DNA of 64,000 nt from an uncultured Flavobacteriales bacterium (GTDB lineage: Bacteria > Bacteroidota > Bacteroidia > Flavobacteriales > Crocinitomicaceae). The stretch is taken from assembly GCA_946480085.1 (NCBI GenBank), contig CAMLHZ010000002.1:62001-126000 (forward strand), given 5' to 3'. This document shows positions 17,760 through 27,084 of the stretch, in pieces. A model generated the notes under the pieces. It did no database searches. It was not told the DNA's origin and saw nothing but the letters and a program-made list of their open reading frames with translations. How positions within the stretch are numbered: the stretch's first letter is position 1; each line of letters starts with the position of its first letter. A program made the translations under genes and the position numbers.

Positions 17760-18839
17760 ATGCGTATTCTTCTCTTAACGCTTTTACTTTTTCCCTCTTT
17801 TTCCTTTTCACAGGCGCTTTTTGGTTACACTGATTTTAATTTGTACTTCAAATCTTTTGTAAATGGAAATTATGGTCAAATCGAACATCAGGAAGTAAGT
17901 GATGTTGGAATGGGAGATGAGTTCATCGTTTACAAGAATTCGCAGAAAGATTTTAAAGTGTTCAATGGAACATCTACTAAATTGATCACCAATCAATTCG
18001 TTAATTACAAACATTCGGATCACTTGATTGCATGGAAACTTGCTTCATTGCTTTACTATTACGAAGATGGAAAGCCACACAGTTTAACTAATTGGGGCGG
18101 CGAATTTGCAGTTTCAGATTCATTGGTTGTTTTTCAGGATACGCGTTTTTATACCCTGAACGTGGTTTACAAAGGGCAGGTGATTCAGTTAATGCAGCAA
18201 ACTGCTGATATGTACATGCCAGAAATTATTGGTGAAAACATTCTTGTTTTTAGAGATAATGGAAACGTCTACCGTGTTTTTTACAGAGGAGAAATTTTTG
18301 AGTTAGGGGTTTGGAATGGAAATCAACCCTTCCAATTTTTTGCCGGGACGGATATGTTGGCTTTCAACGACCCTCAATCAAGAACATTTGCTGTATTTGA
18401 AAACGGCGCTTTTATGGATGTGGAAGATATGCACGCGAAGAAAGTAAAGGTTGGCAGAGGATTTATGATCTACGAAGACAACATGGGCAACCTGAAACGC
18501 TACAGCAAGGGAAATGTAGAAAACGTTTCTTCTTATTTCAACGAATGGGATGCATACGACGATGTATTTGTTTGGAATGAATCCAACTCAATGTATACAA
18601 TGGTTGGAAAAGAAAAGGTGAAAGTTGCGTCGTACGAAGTGAAAGAATGGAAGTTGAAAAATGATGTAATTGCGATTCGAAATCAAATGGGTGGCGTTTC
18701 TGTTTTTCATGACAAGAAGCTTACAGAAATCACCAATATTCCAGAAACTGATTTTGACCTGAACGCTCATTCTGTGATGGTTCATTTGATGAATAAATCG
18801 GTGATTTGTTATTATAACGGAAGAGTTTACCGCGACTAA
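17760..18839 (+). CDS. secreted protein with about nine repeats, beta-propeller-like
   Basis: The protein has 359 residues with signal peptide MRILLLTLLLFPSFSFSQ. From residue 45 to the end it is built of about nine repeats of 33-45 residues with the pattern [V/L][V/A]F/Y-x-D/N-x5-hxVF/Y-x-G-x2-hxxh (for example ENILVFRDNGNVYRVFYRG, TDMLAFNDPQSRTFAVFENG, DVIAIRNQMGGVSVFHDKK). This suggests a circular beta-propeller of strands. I do not recognise a named family. Its stop overlaps the next gene's start (TAATG), so it is translationally coupled to a nuclease-like gene. Confidence 0.8.
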   Translation: MRILLLTLLLFPSFSFSQALFGYTDFNLYFKSFVNGNYGQIEHQEVSDVGMGDEFIVYKNSQKDFKVFNGTSTKLITNQFVNYKHSDHLIAWKLASLLYYYEDGKPHSLTNWGGEFAVSDSLVVFQDTRFYTLNVVYKGQVIQLMQQTADMYMPEIIGENILVFRDNGNVYRVFYRGEIFELGVWNGNQPFQFFAGTDMLAFNDPQSRTFAVFENGAFMDVEDMHAKKVKVGRGFMIYEDNMGNLKRYSKGNVENVSSYFNEWDAYDDVFVWNESNSMYTMVGKEKVKVASYEVKEWKLKNDVIAIRNQMGGVSVFHDKKLTEITNIPETDFDLNAHSVMVHLMNKSVICYYNGRVYRD

Positions 18840-19285
18840 TGGAAGCAAGGTATTTTCCACCCCTCAATTTGCCTCAAGCCAAACTTCGCATTTCTAAAAT
18901 GGAGAATGGTTATCAGGTATGGTGCGAAATACGCAAAAAACAACTTATACTTACTCCAGAAGAATGGGTACGTCAGCATGTGCTTCATTTTCTGATTTCT
19001 GAAAGAAATATCTCTATAGCTCGAATTGCTTCTGAACGTTTGGTGGTTATCAATGGTCAGAACCGTCGTTGTGATATAATGGTGGTGGATGAATTTGGTC
19101 AGCCTTTGTTAATTGTTGAATGCAAAGCAAGTGATATTACCGTTGACGAGAGAACCTTTCTACAAACCAGTAATTACGTTCGCCAAACCAAAGCACGTTA
19201 TTTCTGGATGACAAATGGAATTCACCATTCATTGATTGATTGCCGGAATCCTGGCGTTTTACTAGAGGAATTCCCCGTTTTTTAA
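18839..19285 (+). CDS. stand-alone HsdR N-terminal-like nuclease domain
   Basis: The protein has 148 residues and consists almost only of the type I restriction enzyme R subunit N-terminal domain (HSDR_N_2 type). RRCDIMVVDEFGQPLLIVECKAS supplies the D...ExK core of the PD-(D/E)XK fold, and the family's N-terminal helix (LTPEEWVRQHVLHFLI) is present. No methylase, specificity or helicase subunit is near, so it is not a restriction system as it stands. Such lone domains are common in Bacteroidota with unknown substrate. The start overlaps the stop of the propeller-like gene. Confidence 0.8.
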   Translation: MEARYFPPLNLPQAKLRISKMENGYQVWCEIRKKQLILTPEEWVRQHVLHFLISERNISIARIASERLVVINGQNRRCDIMVVDEFGQPLLIVECKASDITVDERTFLQTSNYVRQTKARYFWMTNGIHHSLIDCRNPGVLLEEFPVF

Positions 19286-19374
19286 ACACATAGAAACATA
19301 GTTTGTCACATAGTAAACATAGATATATTAAAACTATGTGCCTATGTTTTCTCTATGTGAACTATGTGTTTTTT
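19284..19374. repeat. reiterated ACATAG / CTATGT palindrome between convergent genes
   Basis: The left half repeats ACATAG units (AACACATAG, AACATAG, CACATAG, AACATAG) and the right half repeats the reverse complement CTATGT (four units), ending in a T-run. It forms a long imperfect hairpin between the nuclease-domain gene and prfC. It can act as a terminator on both strands and belongs to a repeat style common in Bacteroidota intergenic DNA. Confidence 0.65.
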
Positions 19375-20968
19375 AATTCACTTCGAGTTTGAACTCACTT
19401 GTTGTATGGAATGTCAAATCCGGATAATCCTTCTCAGCCATTTGCAATAAGAACTGTGTTTCGGCCATGAAGACCAAATTGTCATCTTTGTCTTTCGCCA
19501 AATAGTTTGCTTTAGCGCGTTTGAAATCATTCAGTTGTTCCTGGTTGTCGGTGGTAATCCAACAAGCTTTGTAGAGATTTCTAGGTACAAAACGACATTT
19601 AGCTCCATACTCGTGATCTAAGCGGTAAGAAATTACTTCGAATTGAAGCTGACCAACCGTTCCAACAATCTTTCTGTTTCCCGGCTGTTGAATGAATAAC
19701 TGAGCAACTCCTTCGTCCATCAACTGCGTAATTCCTTTCTCCAATTGTTTTGATTTCAATGGATCAAGATTCTCTAATTCCTGGAACAATTCGGGAGAGA
19801 AACTTGGAATTCCTTTGAACATAAAGTTCTCGCCTTCACTCAAGGTGTCTCCAATCTTGAAGTTACCGGTATCGTACAAACCAATTACGTCACCAGGAAA
19901 AGCTTCGTCAATCACACTTTTGTCTTGCGCCATGAACGAGGTTGGATTCGCGAACTTGAACTTCTTGTCCAATCGAACGTGATTATAGAATGTATTTCTT
20001 TCGAATTTTCCTGAAACAACACGCAAGAAGGCAATTCTATCACGGTGTTTAGGATCTAAGTTTGCGTGAATTTTGAAAACGAATCCGGAGAACTTTTTGT
20101 CATCTGGCTCAACACGTTTTGTATCAGCATCACGTCCTCTTGGAGACGGTGAAATACGCACAAACGTATCCAATAATTCTTTTACACCGAAGTTGTTTAC
20201 TGCCGATCCGAAGAAAACAGGTGCTACATCACCCGAAAGGTAGTTTTCTCTGTCGAAAGCATCATAAACACCCTCAATCGTTTCCAATTCGTCGCGTAAT
20301 TCAGCGGCAGGGGCTTCACCAACCAATTCATCTAACTCTGAAGAGTTAATGTCCGAAAGTGAAACAATATCTGTAGAGATTTTTGTTTTGTTTGCAGCAA
20401 AAAGATTGATGTTCTTGTCGTAGATGTTATAAACACCTTTGAAACGGTCACCCATTCCTATCGGCCAGGCTAACGGACGAACTTTGATGTCTAAAGACGA
20501 TTCCAATTCATCCAACAATTCGAATGGATCTTTACCGTCGCGGTCCATTTTATTAATGAAAATGATCACCGGCGTTTTACGCATTCGACAAACTTCCATC
20601 AAACGCTTGGTTTGTTCCTCCACACCATTTGCACAATCGACAACCAAAATTACGCTGTCAACCGCAGTTAAGGTTCTGTAAGTATCTTCAGCAAAATCCT
20701 TGTGACCAGGAGTATCCAGAATATTGATCTGCTTTCCTGAATATTCGAACGCCATCACGGAAGTCGCAACGGAGATTCCACGTTGTTTCTCAATTTCCAT
20801 GAAATCGGAAGTCGCAGATTTTTTGATCTTGTTGTTTTTTACGGCACCTGCAGATTGAATTGCTCCACCAAACAGAAGAAGTTTTTCCGTTAAAGTAGTT
20901 TTTCCGGCATCCGGGTGAGAAATAATCCCAAATGTTCTGCGCTTTTCAATTGCTTCAATGTTGCTCAT
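19373..20968 (-). CDS. prfC: peptide chain release factor 3
   Basis: The protein has 531 residues. It is a translational GTPase that recycles RF1/RF2 after termination. The G1 motif lies in SHPDAGKTT near residues 18-25, followed by DTPGHKDF and NKMDRD, then the RF3-specific domains II-III ([40 protein letters not shown]). The start is taken at 20968 ([19 protein letters not shown]), because a perfect promoter lies at 20987-21016, inside any longer reading frame. The gene is convergent with the lone nuclease-domain gene. Confidence 0.95.
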   Translation of the reverse strand: MSNIEAIEKRRTFGIISHPDAGKTTLTEKLLLFGGAIQSAGAVKNNKIKKSATSDFMEIEKQRGISVATSVMAFEYSGKQINILDTPGHKDFAEDTYRTLTAVDSVILVVDCANGVEEQTKRLMEVCRMRKTPVIIFINKMDRDGKDPFELLDELESSLDIKVRPLAWPIGMGDRFKGVYNIYDKNINLFAANKTKISTDIVSLSDINSSELDELVGEAPAAELRDELETIEGVYDAFDRENYLSGDVAPVFFGSAVNNFGVKELLDTFVRISPSPRGRDADTKRVEPDDKKFSGFVFKIHANLDPKHRDRIAFLRVVSGKFERNTFYNHVRLDKKFKFANPTSFMAQDKSVIDEAFPGDVIGLYDTGNFKIGDTLSEGENFMFKGIPSFSPELFQELENLDPLKSKQLEKGITQLMDEGVAQLFIQQPGNRKIVGTVGQLQFEVISYRLDHEYGAKCRFVPRNLYKACWITTDNQEQLNDFKRAKANYLAKDKDDNLVFMAETQFLLQMAEKDYPDLTFHTTSEFKLEVN

Positions 20969-20986
20969 AGTTCGAATTTCGAAATG

Positions 20987-21016
20987 CAAAGGTAAGGCTT
21001 TGATAGGATTGGACAA
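20987..21016 (-). promoter_or_regulatory. promoter of prfC
   Basis: On the minus strand TTG (complement of 21014-21016) and TACCTTTG (complement of 20987-20994) are separated by exactly 19 bp, a perfect Bacteroidota promoter. Transcription would begin about 15 nt before the ATG. Confidence 0.75.
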
Positions 21017-21092
21017 GGTGATGAGCATTGAATTGAGAACAATTCGACCGAAAAAAGCATAAATCGATTCGATAAAAACTGTAATTTGGACT

Positions 21093-21542
21093 ATGCTTAA
21101 GTCACTCCAGATAATTCTCATTGTTTTCCTTTTTGGAAATTTGTCACCTAATTCTTCATATGCACAAGAACTTGCTAGTTGGCATGGTGAATACTATTAT
21201 TCCGAAACTCCCGTAAAAGCCAATGCTGGTTATTTTATGGTTATGGAATGGATTTTATCGATCTACGAACAGGATGGGCAAGAGATGGCAATGATTGCAA
21301 TCAACGGTCAACAAACGCAGATCAATTATGAAGCGTTTGCGCGTGGAGGAGAAGAGTCTGTTTCCATTTTCTTTAATGAGACTGTAGCTGGCTCTGTTAA
21401 TGAAGGTTTAAGTCGTGGTGATTTATTACTTACTTTAACCAAAACCGAAAAAGGAGTTATGACCAACTGGGTAAAAATGAGTCCAAGATTAGCAGAAATA
21501 AGTGAGACGGAATGTTTGAATTGTTTTGTGAAGGCAGAGTAA
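21093..21542 (+). CDS. hypothetical secreted protein
   Basis: The protein has 149 residues with a signal peptide ending near SYAQ. The mature part begins [28 protein letters not shown] and carries a single-domain beta-rich body resembling small surface-antigen or lysozyme-inhibitor-like proteins in strand pattern ([24 protein letters not shown], ETLLxL). A CxxC pair (ECLNCFV) lies near the C-terminus. I recognise no family with confidence. It is divergent from prfC. Confidence 0.6.
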   Translation: MLKSLQIILIVFLFGNLSPNSSYAQELASWHGEYYYSETPVKANAGYFMVMEWILSIYEQDGQEMAMIAINGQQTQINYEAFARGGEESVSIFFNETVAGSVNEGLSRGDLLLTLTKTEKGVMTNWVKMSPRLAEISETECLNCFVKAE

Positions 21543-21561
21543 TTCCAAATCTTGATGTTGC

Positions 21562-22542
21562 TTAATCTCTTAATGGTTTATTTACGGAATTCAGAAACTT
21601 GCTAACATCTTCCGACCATTCTTTTTGATACTTATTCAAGTAATTTTCATGTCCTGCATTTGGATACATCTTCAAGGTTTTCTTTCCCTTTAGGTTGTTG
21701 TAAATGATTTGAATTTCTTCTTGCGAAACACGCTTGTCTTTTGCGCCATGAAGAAGGAGAGTAGGGCAATTAATCTTTCTGGCATATTCTTCTGGATTGT
21801 GACCAAAAGCATTGAAATCGTTAATCACTCCACCCCAAAATGTTAACAGACCCGCCATGGGAAAGGTGGGAACTCCCATGGTATTGAAACGAGCACAAAC
21901 GGTTTTGTACATGGTTCCAAACGGACATTCAATTATCAATCCTTCAGGTTGAAGTTTGTAATCGTCGATTGCTTTCATAGCTGCAGCAGCTCCCATCGAC
22001 GTTCCGAAAATATAAATGTGCTTTTCGCCTTTCTTTTTCAAATAATCATAACACGATTTCACTTCTTCAGCTTCGTAAAAGCCAATGGTGGTTTGATTTC
22101 CCTCTGAACCACCTGAACCCATAAAGTCGACCAAGAATGTGTTGTAGCCCATAGCCAAAAGCGCATCAGATTTATCAAGCATAGAAGATTTTTGTCCGGA
22201 ATAACCATGAAGAAGTATAATTGTTCCTTTCGCAGTTTTAGCCACGGTTTGTTGTATACTCCAACATTCAATGCGCTTGTTGCTTTTTAGCGTGATGGTC
22301 TGGTATTTCTGAGAAGGAACAGCATCGTTTTCAGGACGTGGATTGCTAATTCCCAAAAACAGTACTTTCATTTTCTCTCCAAAACCAATGGTTTCAGAGC
22401 TAGAGGTTTTCTGTTCACCATCATCTGAGAAATGCGTAAAACTGTAAGCGTGAATAATTGCCATCACGTTCATCAGTAAAAAGACAATTGCTAAAGTCCA
22501 GAGAAAACGTTTTAAGAATTTACGAGGGATTTTGATTTTCAT
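21562..22542 (-). CDS. membrane-anchored alpha/beta hydrolase
   Basis: The protein has 326 residues. An N-terminal hydrophobic helix (WTLAIVFLLMNVMAIIHAYSF, about residues 14-34) anchors it. The hydrolase fold shows ILLHGYSGQKSS (oxyanion), the nucleophile elbow FGTSMGAAA, and a late LLHGAKDKRVS plus NAGHENYL, giving Ser-Asp-His. It is a serine hydrolase of unknown substrate, resembling BAAT/prolyl-oligopeptidase-like esterases. The gene is monocistronic, on the strand opposite the preceding secreted protein gene, which ends 20 bp away. Confidence 0.85.
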   Translation of the reverse strand: MKIKIPRKFLKRFLWTLAIVFLLMNVMAIIHAYSFTHFSDDGEQKTSSSETIGFGEKMKVLFLGISNPRPENDAVPSQKYQTITLKSNKRIECWSIQQTVAKTAKGTIILLHGYSGQKSSMLDKSDALLAMGYNTFLVDFMGSGGSEGNQTTIGFYEAEEVKSCYDYLKKKGEKHIYIFGTSMGAAAAMKAIDDYKLQPEGLIIECPFGTMYKTVCARFNTMGVPTFPMAGLLTFWGGVINDFNAFGHNPEEYARKINCPTLLLHGAKDKRVSQEEIQIIYNNLKGKKTLKMYPNAGHENYLNKYQKEWSEDVSKFLNSVNKPLRD

Positions 22543-22617
22543 TTCATGGGTTGAGAAACGAAAATACGAGAAGCATGAATTCGCTTTTTTAGTTTAGGAT
22601 AAATTGGGAGAACTAGA

Positions 22618-24111
22618 TCAGTACTTCACAAACTGCTTAGAAACAATCATTCCATTTTCACTTTTAAATGAAACAAAATAACTTCCCTCACTCAAACCAG
22701 TCAACGAAATTCCGTTTTCCTGATTATATGGAAGTTCAGTAATCAATTGTCCAAGAGCATTCATAATTCGAACGGTTTGCGGAATAATCCCTTCAATAAA
22801 CAATTCGTTTTGCGCTGGATTCGGATAGATTGAAAATTCAGATGCTGAAAGTTCTTCGGCTACAAGCGTTTCTGAAATATCTAATTTTGCCAGCATGAAA
22901 TCTGCATTGCTATTGTATAATCTTGCTGAACCTCCAATCAGCAAATGCTCGTTATCAATGAATTGGAAGGTTTGCAGATAATCACTTTCTTCGGAAATGT
23001 CAAGTTGATAAGTTCCTGTATAGTTGAATGCTGGGTCAAGGTCGCCATTTGCAGTTAGACGTGTTACAGAAATTCCATAATTGTAATCTGAAATCACCAC
23101 ATTTCCACCCAAAAGAATTTTGTTGTCGTCCTGAAGAACGAAATCGCTCACAGGATAATTGTGAAGTACTATTCCATTGCTTCCGAAATCTGTATCGATA
23201 TTTCCGTTTTCATCCATTAACAGGAGTAAAGGTTGAGTACTGTTTCCTGAAAGCAGAAGTTTTCCGTCTGCTCGTTTTTTGATGATGGAAAACATTTCGT
23301 AGACCTCTGGAGTTCCTGAATACATATCAAGAATAAATCTTCCGTTATCAGCGAAAGACGTCACCAAATCACCATTTGAATCCACTTTAATACATGACAA
23401 ATTCATATTGCTAAAGTCTTCAGCGTCTAATCCGACCATCACATAATTTCCGTCATTTGTTAAAGCTGTCGACCAGCAATAGAACAGCTGACTCATAGAT
23501 GAAAGTTCTTTGATTCCATTCGCTCCGAAATTGGAATCAGGAATTCCATTGGAATCCATTTTTAGAAGGATTGCGCCCGTATTCATGTTCCCCGAAAAGA
23601 CAATTGAGCCATCGTTTTGAACAAAAATATCACTCAAATCAGAATCGTCCTGAGAAAGCGTGTGCACACCATTCGTTGCGAAAGTAGAATCCAATTCACC
23701 ATTCGATTTTAAACGAGCAACAAAAGCACGTGTTGGACCAGGACCACTTTGTGTTGGACCTAAATAAACGTATCCTGTAACGATTATTTTTCCATCACTT
23801 AGCAACACCAAGTTGGATGGCATACTTGAATAATTGATTTGATGCTGAATAATTCCATTTAACCCAAAATCGTTATCAATTACTCCGTCGGAATTGTGTT
23901 TTGTTAGTGTGAGATGATACGTTCCCATATTACCCGGGAGATTGTATCCTGCGCTAATAATTGCACCAGTAGGAGTAATGATTGTTTTATTAATCTCCGT
24001 TGTTCCCTGAACAATTTCAATGCCTTCTATCGCGAAATAGTTATCCAGCGAAACGGTTTGACCGAAATTGAAGAAGGGAATAAGTAGAGAGAAGAATAGT
24101 GATTTTTTCAT
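22618..24111 (-). CDS. delta-60 repeat protein with T9SS type A sorting domain
   Basis: The protein has 497 residues with a signal peptide (ending FGQT). The body has successive delta-60 repeats, visible as D-x-[DST]-F-x-x-x-G (DNDFGLNGI, DSTFATNGV, DSNFGANGI, DTDFGSNGI, DPAFNYTGT) about 50 residues apart, a motif thought to fold as a beta-propeller. The tail (FSIYPNPAQNELFIEG, VRIMNALGQLI, LSEGSYFVSFKSENGM, KQFVKY) is the T9SS type A sorting domain. It should be exported to the surface. Confidence 0.9.
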   Translation of the reverse strand: MKKSLFFSLLIPFFNFGQTVSLDNYFAIEGIEIVQGTTEINKTIITPTGAIISAGYNLPGNMGTYHLTLTKHNSDGVIDNDFGLNGIIQHQINYSSMPSNLVLLSDGKIIVTGYVYLGPTQSGPGPTRAFVARLKSNGELDSTFATNGVHTLSQDDSDLSDIFVQNDGSIVFSGNMNTGAILLKMDSNGIPDSNFGANGIKELSSMSQLFYCWSTALTNDGNYVMVGLDAEDFSNMNLSCIKVDSNGDLVTSFADNGRFILDMYSGTPEVYEMFSIIKKRADGKLLLSGNSTQPLLLLMDENGNIDTDFGSNGIVLHNYPVSDFVLQDDNKILLGGNVVISDYNYGISVTRLTANGDLDPAFNYTGTYQLDISEESDYLQTFQFIDNEHLLIGGSARLYNSNADFMLAKLDISETLVAEELSASEFSIYPNPAQNELFIEGIIPQTVRIMNALGQLITELPYNQENGISLTGLSEGSYFVSFKSENGMIVSKQFVKY

Positions 24112-24181
24112 GCGTTATTATTTGATGCCTCAGAGTAAACGGATGAAAATGGAAAAGGGTTGGATAATGAATAGGAAACGT

Positions 24182-24694
24182 TTAAAGCCTTATTTCTGTT
24201 CTTTTACTTTCCTTCTCGACTGTGTTAATGAAAGCATTTAATGCTGATGCATTTACCAGTATGTCTGAGAATCTCATAGCTTTTTCCTTTATAAATGCAT
24301 ACAGACCAGAACCTCTGGATTCAGGTTTTAGTACAATTCTGTAAAAGCTTACGATATTCTTACTCTTACTTAGAAACTTGATGGATTCTATGGTACTAAC
24401 ATCAATCTTTTCCATGCGAAATAGCAGTCGGTTTTGAATAGTTAAGTAGCCATTTTCTAACTCCATAAATCGGTGTTTCAGTTTATGGATACGAATCATG
24501 TTAATGAGGCGCAAGATCATCCAAATGGTGTAGATTACTCCAATGATGAACATGGGCAATAATGTTCCAAGCTCCAAGTTTTTCTCTTTCATCATGATGT
24601 ACACATAGGTGCACATTCCAGGAAAAAACACTAAGGTGAAAAACGTAAAGAAAAGCAGGTTTCTATATTTTTTAGGGTCGATTGAAACGTACAT
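24182..24694 (-). CDS. hypothetical membrane protein
   Basis: The protein has 170 residues starting MYVSIDPKKYRNLLFF. Two hydrophobic helices (about residues 10-32 and 43-65) form a helical hairpin, followed by a soluble C-terminal domain with KIDVSTIESIKFL and FYRIVLKPESRG that looks like a PH-like (bPH) fold. The start at 24694 is chosen because a longer frame would overlap the trmH-like gene. It is the last gene of the rimB-rimK operon. Confidence 0.65.
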   Translation of the reverse strand: MYVSIDPKKYRNLLFFTFFTLVFFPGMCTYVYIMMKEKNLELGTLLPMFIIGVIYTIWMILRLINMIRIHKLKHRFMELENGYLTIQNRLLFRMEKIDVSTIESIKFLSKSKNIVSFYRIVLKPESRGSGLYAFIKEKAMRFSDILVNASALNAFINTVEKESKRTEIRL

Positions 24695-24710
24695 TTGTTC
24701 TATATTTAAT

Positions 24711-25193
24711 TCACTTTCCACTATGATGCGGCGGTAATTCTCCACCCAATTTTGCAGCTCTGTCGTGACAAACAATACTACCTGTTACAGCTACATTCAG
24801 TGATGAATTTCCAGGCAATTTTACAACAGCATTGCATCTTTGTAATATTGGTTCAGGTAAACCTTGATCTTCGGACCCTAACAAATAAATAGCTCGTTTG
24901 GGATGTTCGAAGTTGTGAAGGAATTGCGCCTCTTCGGTTAGTTCTATTCCAACCAATAAACAGTCGTAAGGAATGTTATTCGTCAGGTCTTCTAAAGTAT
25001 CGTAATGAAAATAGGGGATACGTGCCCAGGTTCTGGTAACATCAGAAGTTTGTTTCTTATAACGTTTTCCAACGGTGAAAATGTATGAAGCTCCTAAAAT
25101 GTATGCACTTCGCCACAATGTTCCAATGTTGTGATCTGTTTTTGGGTTAAAGACGCCGATAGCGTAATAACCTTGAGTTCCTCCAGTCTTCAT
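24711..25193 (-). CDS. SpoU/TrmH family RNA methyltransferase
   Basis: The protein has 160 residues, starting MKTGGTQGYYAIGVFNPKTDHNIGTLWRSAYILGA. The SPOUT knot signature is present: N-x-G-x-[LT]-x-R early, LLGSEDQGLPEPIL in motif 2 and VKLPGNSSLNVAVTGSIVCHD in motif 3, which supply the SAM-binding knot. It 2'-O-methylates a tRNA or rRNA ribose. The exact target is not visible. Only one base separates it from the deacylase gene upstream, so it is part of the rimB-rimK operon. Confidence 0.85.
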   Translation of the reverse strand: MKTGGTQGYYAIGVFNPKTDHNIGTLWRSAYILGASYIFTVGKRYKKQTSDVTRTWARIPYFHYDTLEDLTNNIPYDCLLVGIELTEEAQFLHNFEHPKRAIYLLGSEDQGLPEPILQRCNAVVKLPGNSSLNVAVTGSIVCHDRAAKLGGELPPHHSGK

Positions 25194-25194
25194 C

Positions 25195-26145
25195 TTATTT
25201 CCCCACTTTTCCAATATGAAAAACGGCATCACCTTTATTCACTAAGGGAGCTTCGTTTACACAGATGATATAACCCGTAGAAGGTGATTTAATTTTCTTT
25301 TCTTCGTTACCGAAAGGATCACAAATAACTCCCAGAATATCACCTTTTTCAACAGCGTCGCCATTGCCAACGGTTACACGCAGCACTCCAGCGTTCGCTG
25401 CTCTCAACCAACGAGATGAGGTGATTACAATTGGAATTCGGCCATTGTCCTCCAGTTTGAAGGAACGCATTCCATAGTAATTCAAAACACGTTGAATTCC
25501 AAGTAAACCTTCTTCAACAACCACTTCGTCTATGGAATTGGTTTTCCCACCTTCGAACAAAAGGATTTTCTTTCCCATTTTGTTCATGGCTTCGCGAACC
25601 GATTTTGAGATGTAGTTGGAATGTACAATAAACGGCGGATCGAAGACATGGGCTAGTTCAACACTTTCGGCGTCAGACAAAACACAACGAACTTGTGCGA
25701 TGTTAGAACGTTGCGCTGAGCCCGTATGAAAATCGATGACAACATCCACTTTCGGAGCAATTTCCTTCATAAATTGATAAGCGAACTGACTTGCAAGTGA
25801 ACCGTTTTTTGTTCCGGGGAAACTGCGGTTCAAATCTCTACCATCGGGTAACTCGCGCTTGATATTGAGGTACCCGAAAATATTGAAAACGGGTAAACAG
25901 ATAATAGTTCCAGCGTTTGGTTTATGCCACTTTTTGCGAATAACGCGTCGAACAATTTCCATTCCGTTGATTTCATCACCGTGCATTCCGGCCATCAACA
26001 ACAATACAGGACCTTCCTTCTCAGCTCTTTCAACAAAAACAGGAACCTGAATTGGAGTATGTGTATGCAGTTTTGCAACATTCATGCTCAATTCGATGCT
26101 TTCGCCAGGACCAATTTCTCTTCCTAGTATGCTGAATCTTGCCAT
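25195..26145 (-). CDS. succinylglutamate desuccinylase / aspartoacylase family zinc deacylase
   Basis: The protein has 316 residues. The zinc motif HGDE appears in LMAGMHGDEINGMEIVRR, and the third ligand in VVIDFHTGS, followed by GGKTNSIDEVV. The C-terminal 80 residues form a biotinyl/barrel-sandwich-like domain (VEKGDILGVICDPFG, KIKSPSTGYIICVNEAPLVNKGDAVFHIG). The family hydrolyses N-acyl amino acids. It lies 39 bp after rimK and 1 bp before the trmH-like gene. The combination with rimK and rimB suggests a role in making or removing an amino-acid tag; the substrate is unknown. Confidence 0.85.
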   Translation of the reverse strand: MARFSILGREIGPGESIELSMNVAKLHTHTPIQVPVFVERAEKEGPVLLLMAGMHGDEINGMEIVRRVIRKKWHKPNAGTIICLPVFNIFGYLNIKRELPDGRDLNRSFPGTKNGSLASQFAYQFMKEIAPKVDVVIDFHTGSAQRSNIAQVRCVLSDAESVELAHVFDPPFIVHSNYISKSVREAMNKMGKKILLFEGGKTNSIDEVVVEEGLLGIQRVLNYYGMRSFKLEDNGRIPIVITSSRWLRAANAGVLRVTVGNGDAVEKGDILGVICDPFGNEEKKIKSPSTGYIICVNEAPLVNKGDAVFHIGKVGK

Positions 26146-26184
26146 ATTACTTTGTTATGTTTCATTCTGAAGTGACTGGAAAGA

Positions 26185-27069
26185 TTACTTCTTAATTACG
26201 TTTTTCTCTATGTAAGCAATTATTTTTCCGGCGATGTCAACTCCTGTTGCGCGTTCAATTCCTTCCAATCCCGGTGATGAATTTACTTCAAGAACTAGTG
26301 GTCCACGTGACGATTGTAACAAGTCAACGCCGGCAATTCCAAGTCCAACCGCTTCTGCAGCTTTAATGGCGGTTTTTCTCTCGTCTTCACTAAGTTCAAG
26401 GTGCATTGCGGTTCCACCACGGTGAAGATTGCTTCTGAATTCACCTTCTTTACCTTGTCGTTTCATCGCTCCAACCACTTCACCATCCACAACAAATGCG
26501 CGAATATCGGCACCTCCAGCTTCTTTGATGAATTCCTGAACAATTACACGTGCTTTCAAACCATTAAAAGCTTCTAATACAGATTGTGCAGCATTTTGAT
26601 TTTCTGCAAGGACAACGCCGAGGCCTTGAGTTCCTTCCAATAACTTTAATACAACTGGTGCTCCACCAGCAGAATCAACTACGTGTTCTACGTTTCTGGA
26701 GTAATTGGTGAAAACGGTTTTAGGTAAACCAATACCTTCTTTCGAAAGTACCTGTAAGCAACGTAATTTATCACGTGAGTGAACAATTCCTCTTGAACCA
26801 ACAGCTGTGAAGACATTCATCATTTCAAACTGACGAACCACTGCCGTTCCGTAAAAAGTAACCGAAGCCCCAATTCGTGGAATTACAGCATCAAATCCTT
26901 CAAGGTAGTTGTCTTTATAATAGAGTGAAGGACCTTTTTGCTCAATTTCGATATTGCAACTCAGGTGATCAATAACGTGAGCTTCGTGTCCGGCATGAAC
27001 AGCAGCTTCAACCAATCGACGAGTTGAATAAAGATTCGCATTGCGAGAAAGGATTCCAATTTTAAGCAT
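26185..27069 (-). CDS. rimK: RimK-type ATP-grasp alpha-L-glutamate ligase
   Basis: The protein has 294 residues. It opens [26 protein letters not shown]-grasp features follow in order: [46 protein letters not shown], the phosphate loop and metal-binding [25 protein letters not shown]. RimK adds glutamate residues to the C-terminus of ribosomal protein S6; paralogues ligate glutamate to other acceptors. Downstream of the retropepsin-like gene by 15 bp and upstream of the deacylase by 39 bp. Confidence 0.92.
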   Translation of the reverse strand: MLKIGILSRNANLYSTRRLVEAAVHAGHEAHVIDHLSCNIEIEQKGPSLYYKDNYLEGFDAVIPRIGASVTFYGTAVVRQFEMMNVFTAVGSRGIVHSRDKLRCLQVLSKEGIGLPKTVFTNYSRNVEHVVDSAGGAPVVLKLLEGTQGLGVVLAENQNAAQSVLEAFNGLKARVIVQEFIKEAGGADIRAFVVDGEVVGAMKRQGKEGEFRSNLHRGGTAMHLELSEDERKTAIKAAEAVGLGIAGVDLLQSSRGPLVLEVNSSPGLEGIERATGVDIAGKIIAYIEKNVIKK

Positions 27070-27084
27070 TGTGTATTTCGTGTG

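Noticed and set aside
20969..21121. Long N-terminal extension of prfC
   Set aside because: The frame is open but a consensus promoter at 20987-21016 lies inside it and release factor 3 proteins begin at the [13 protein letters not shown] segment.
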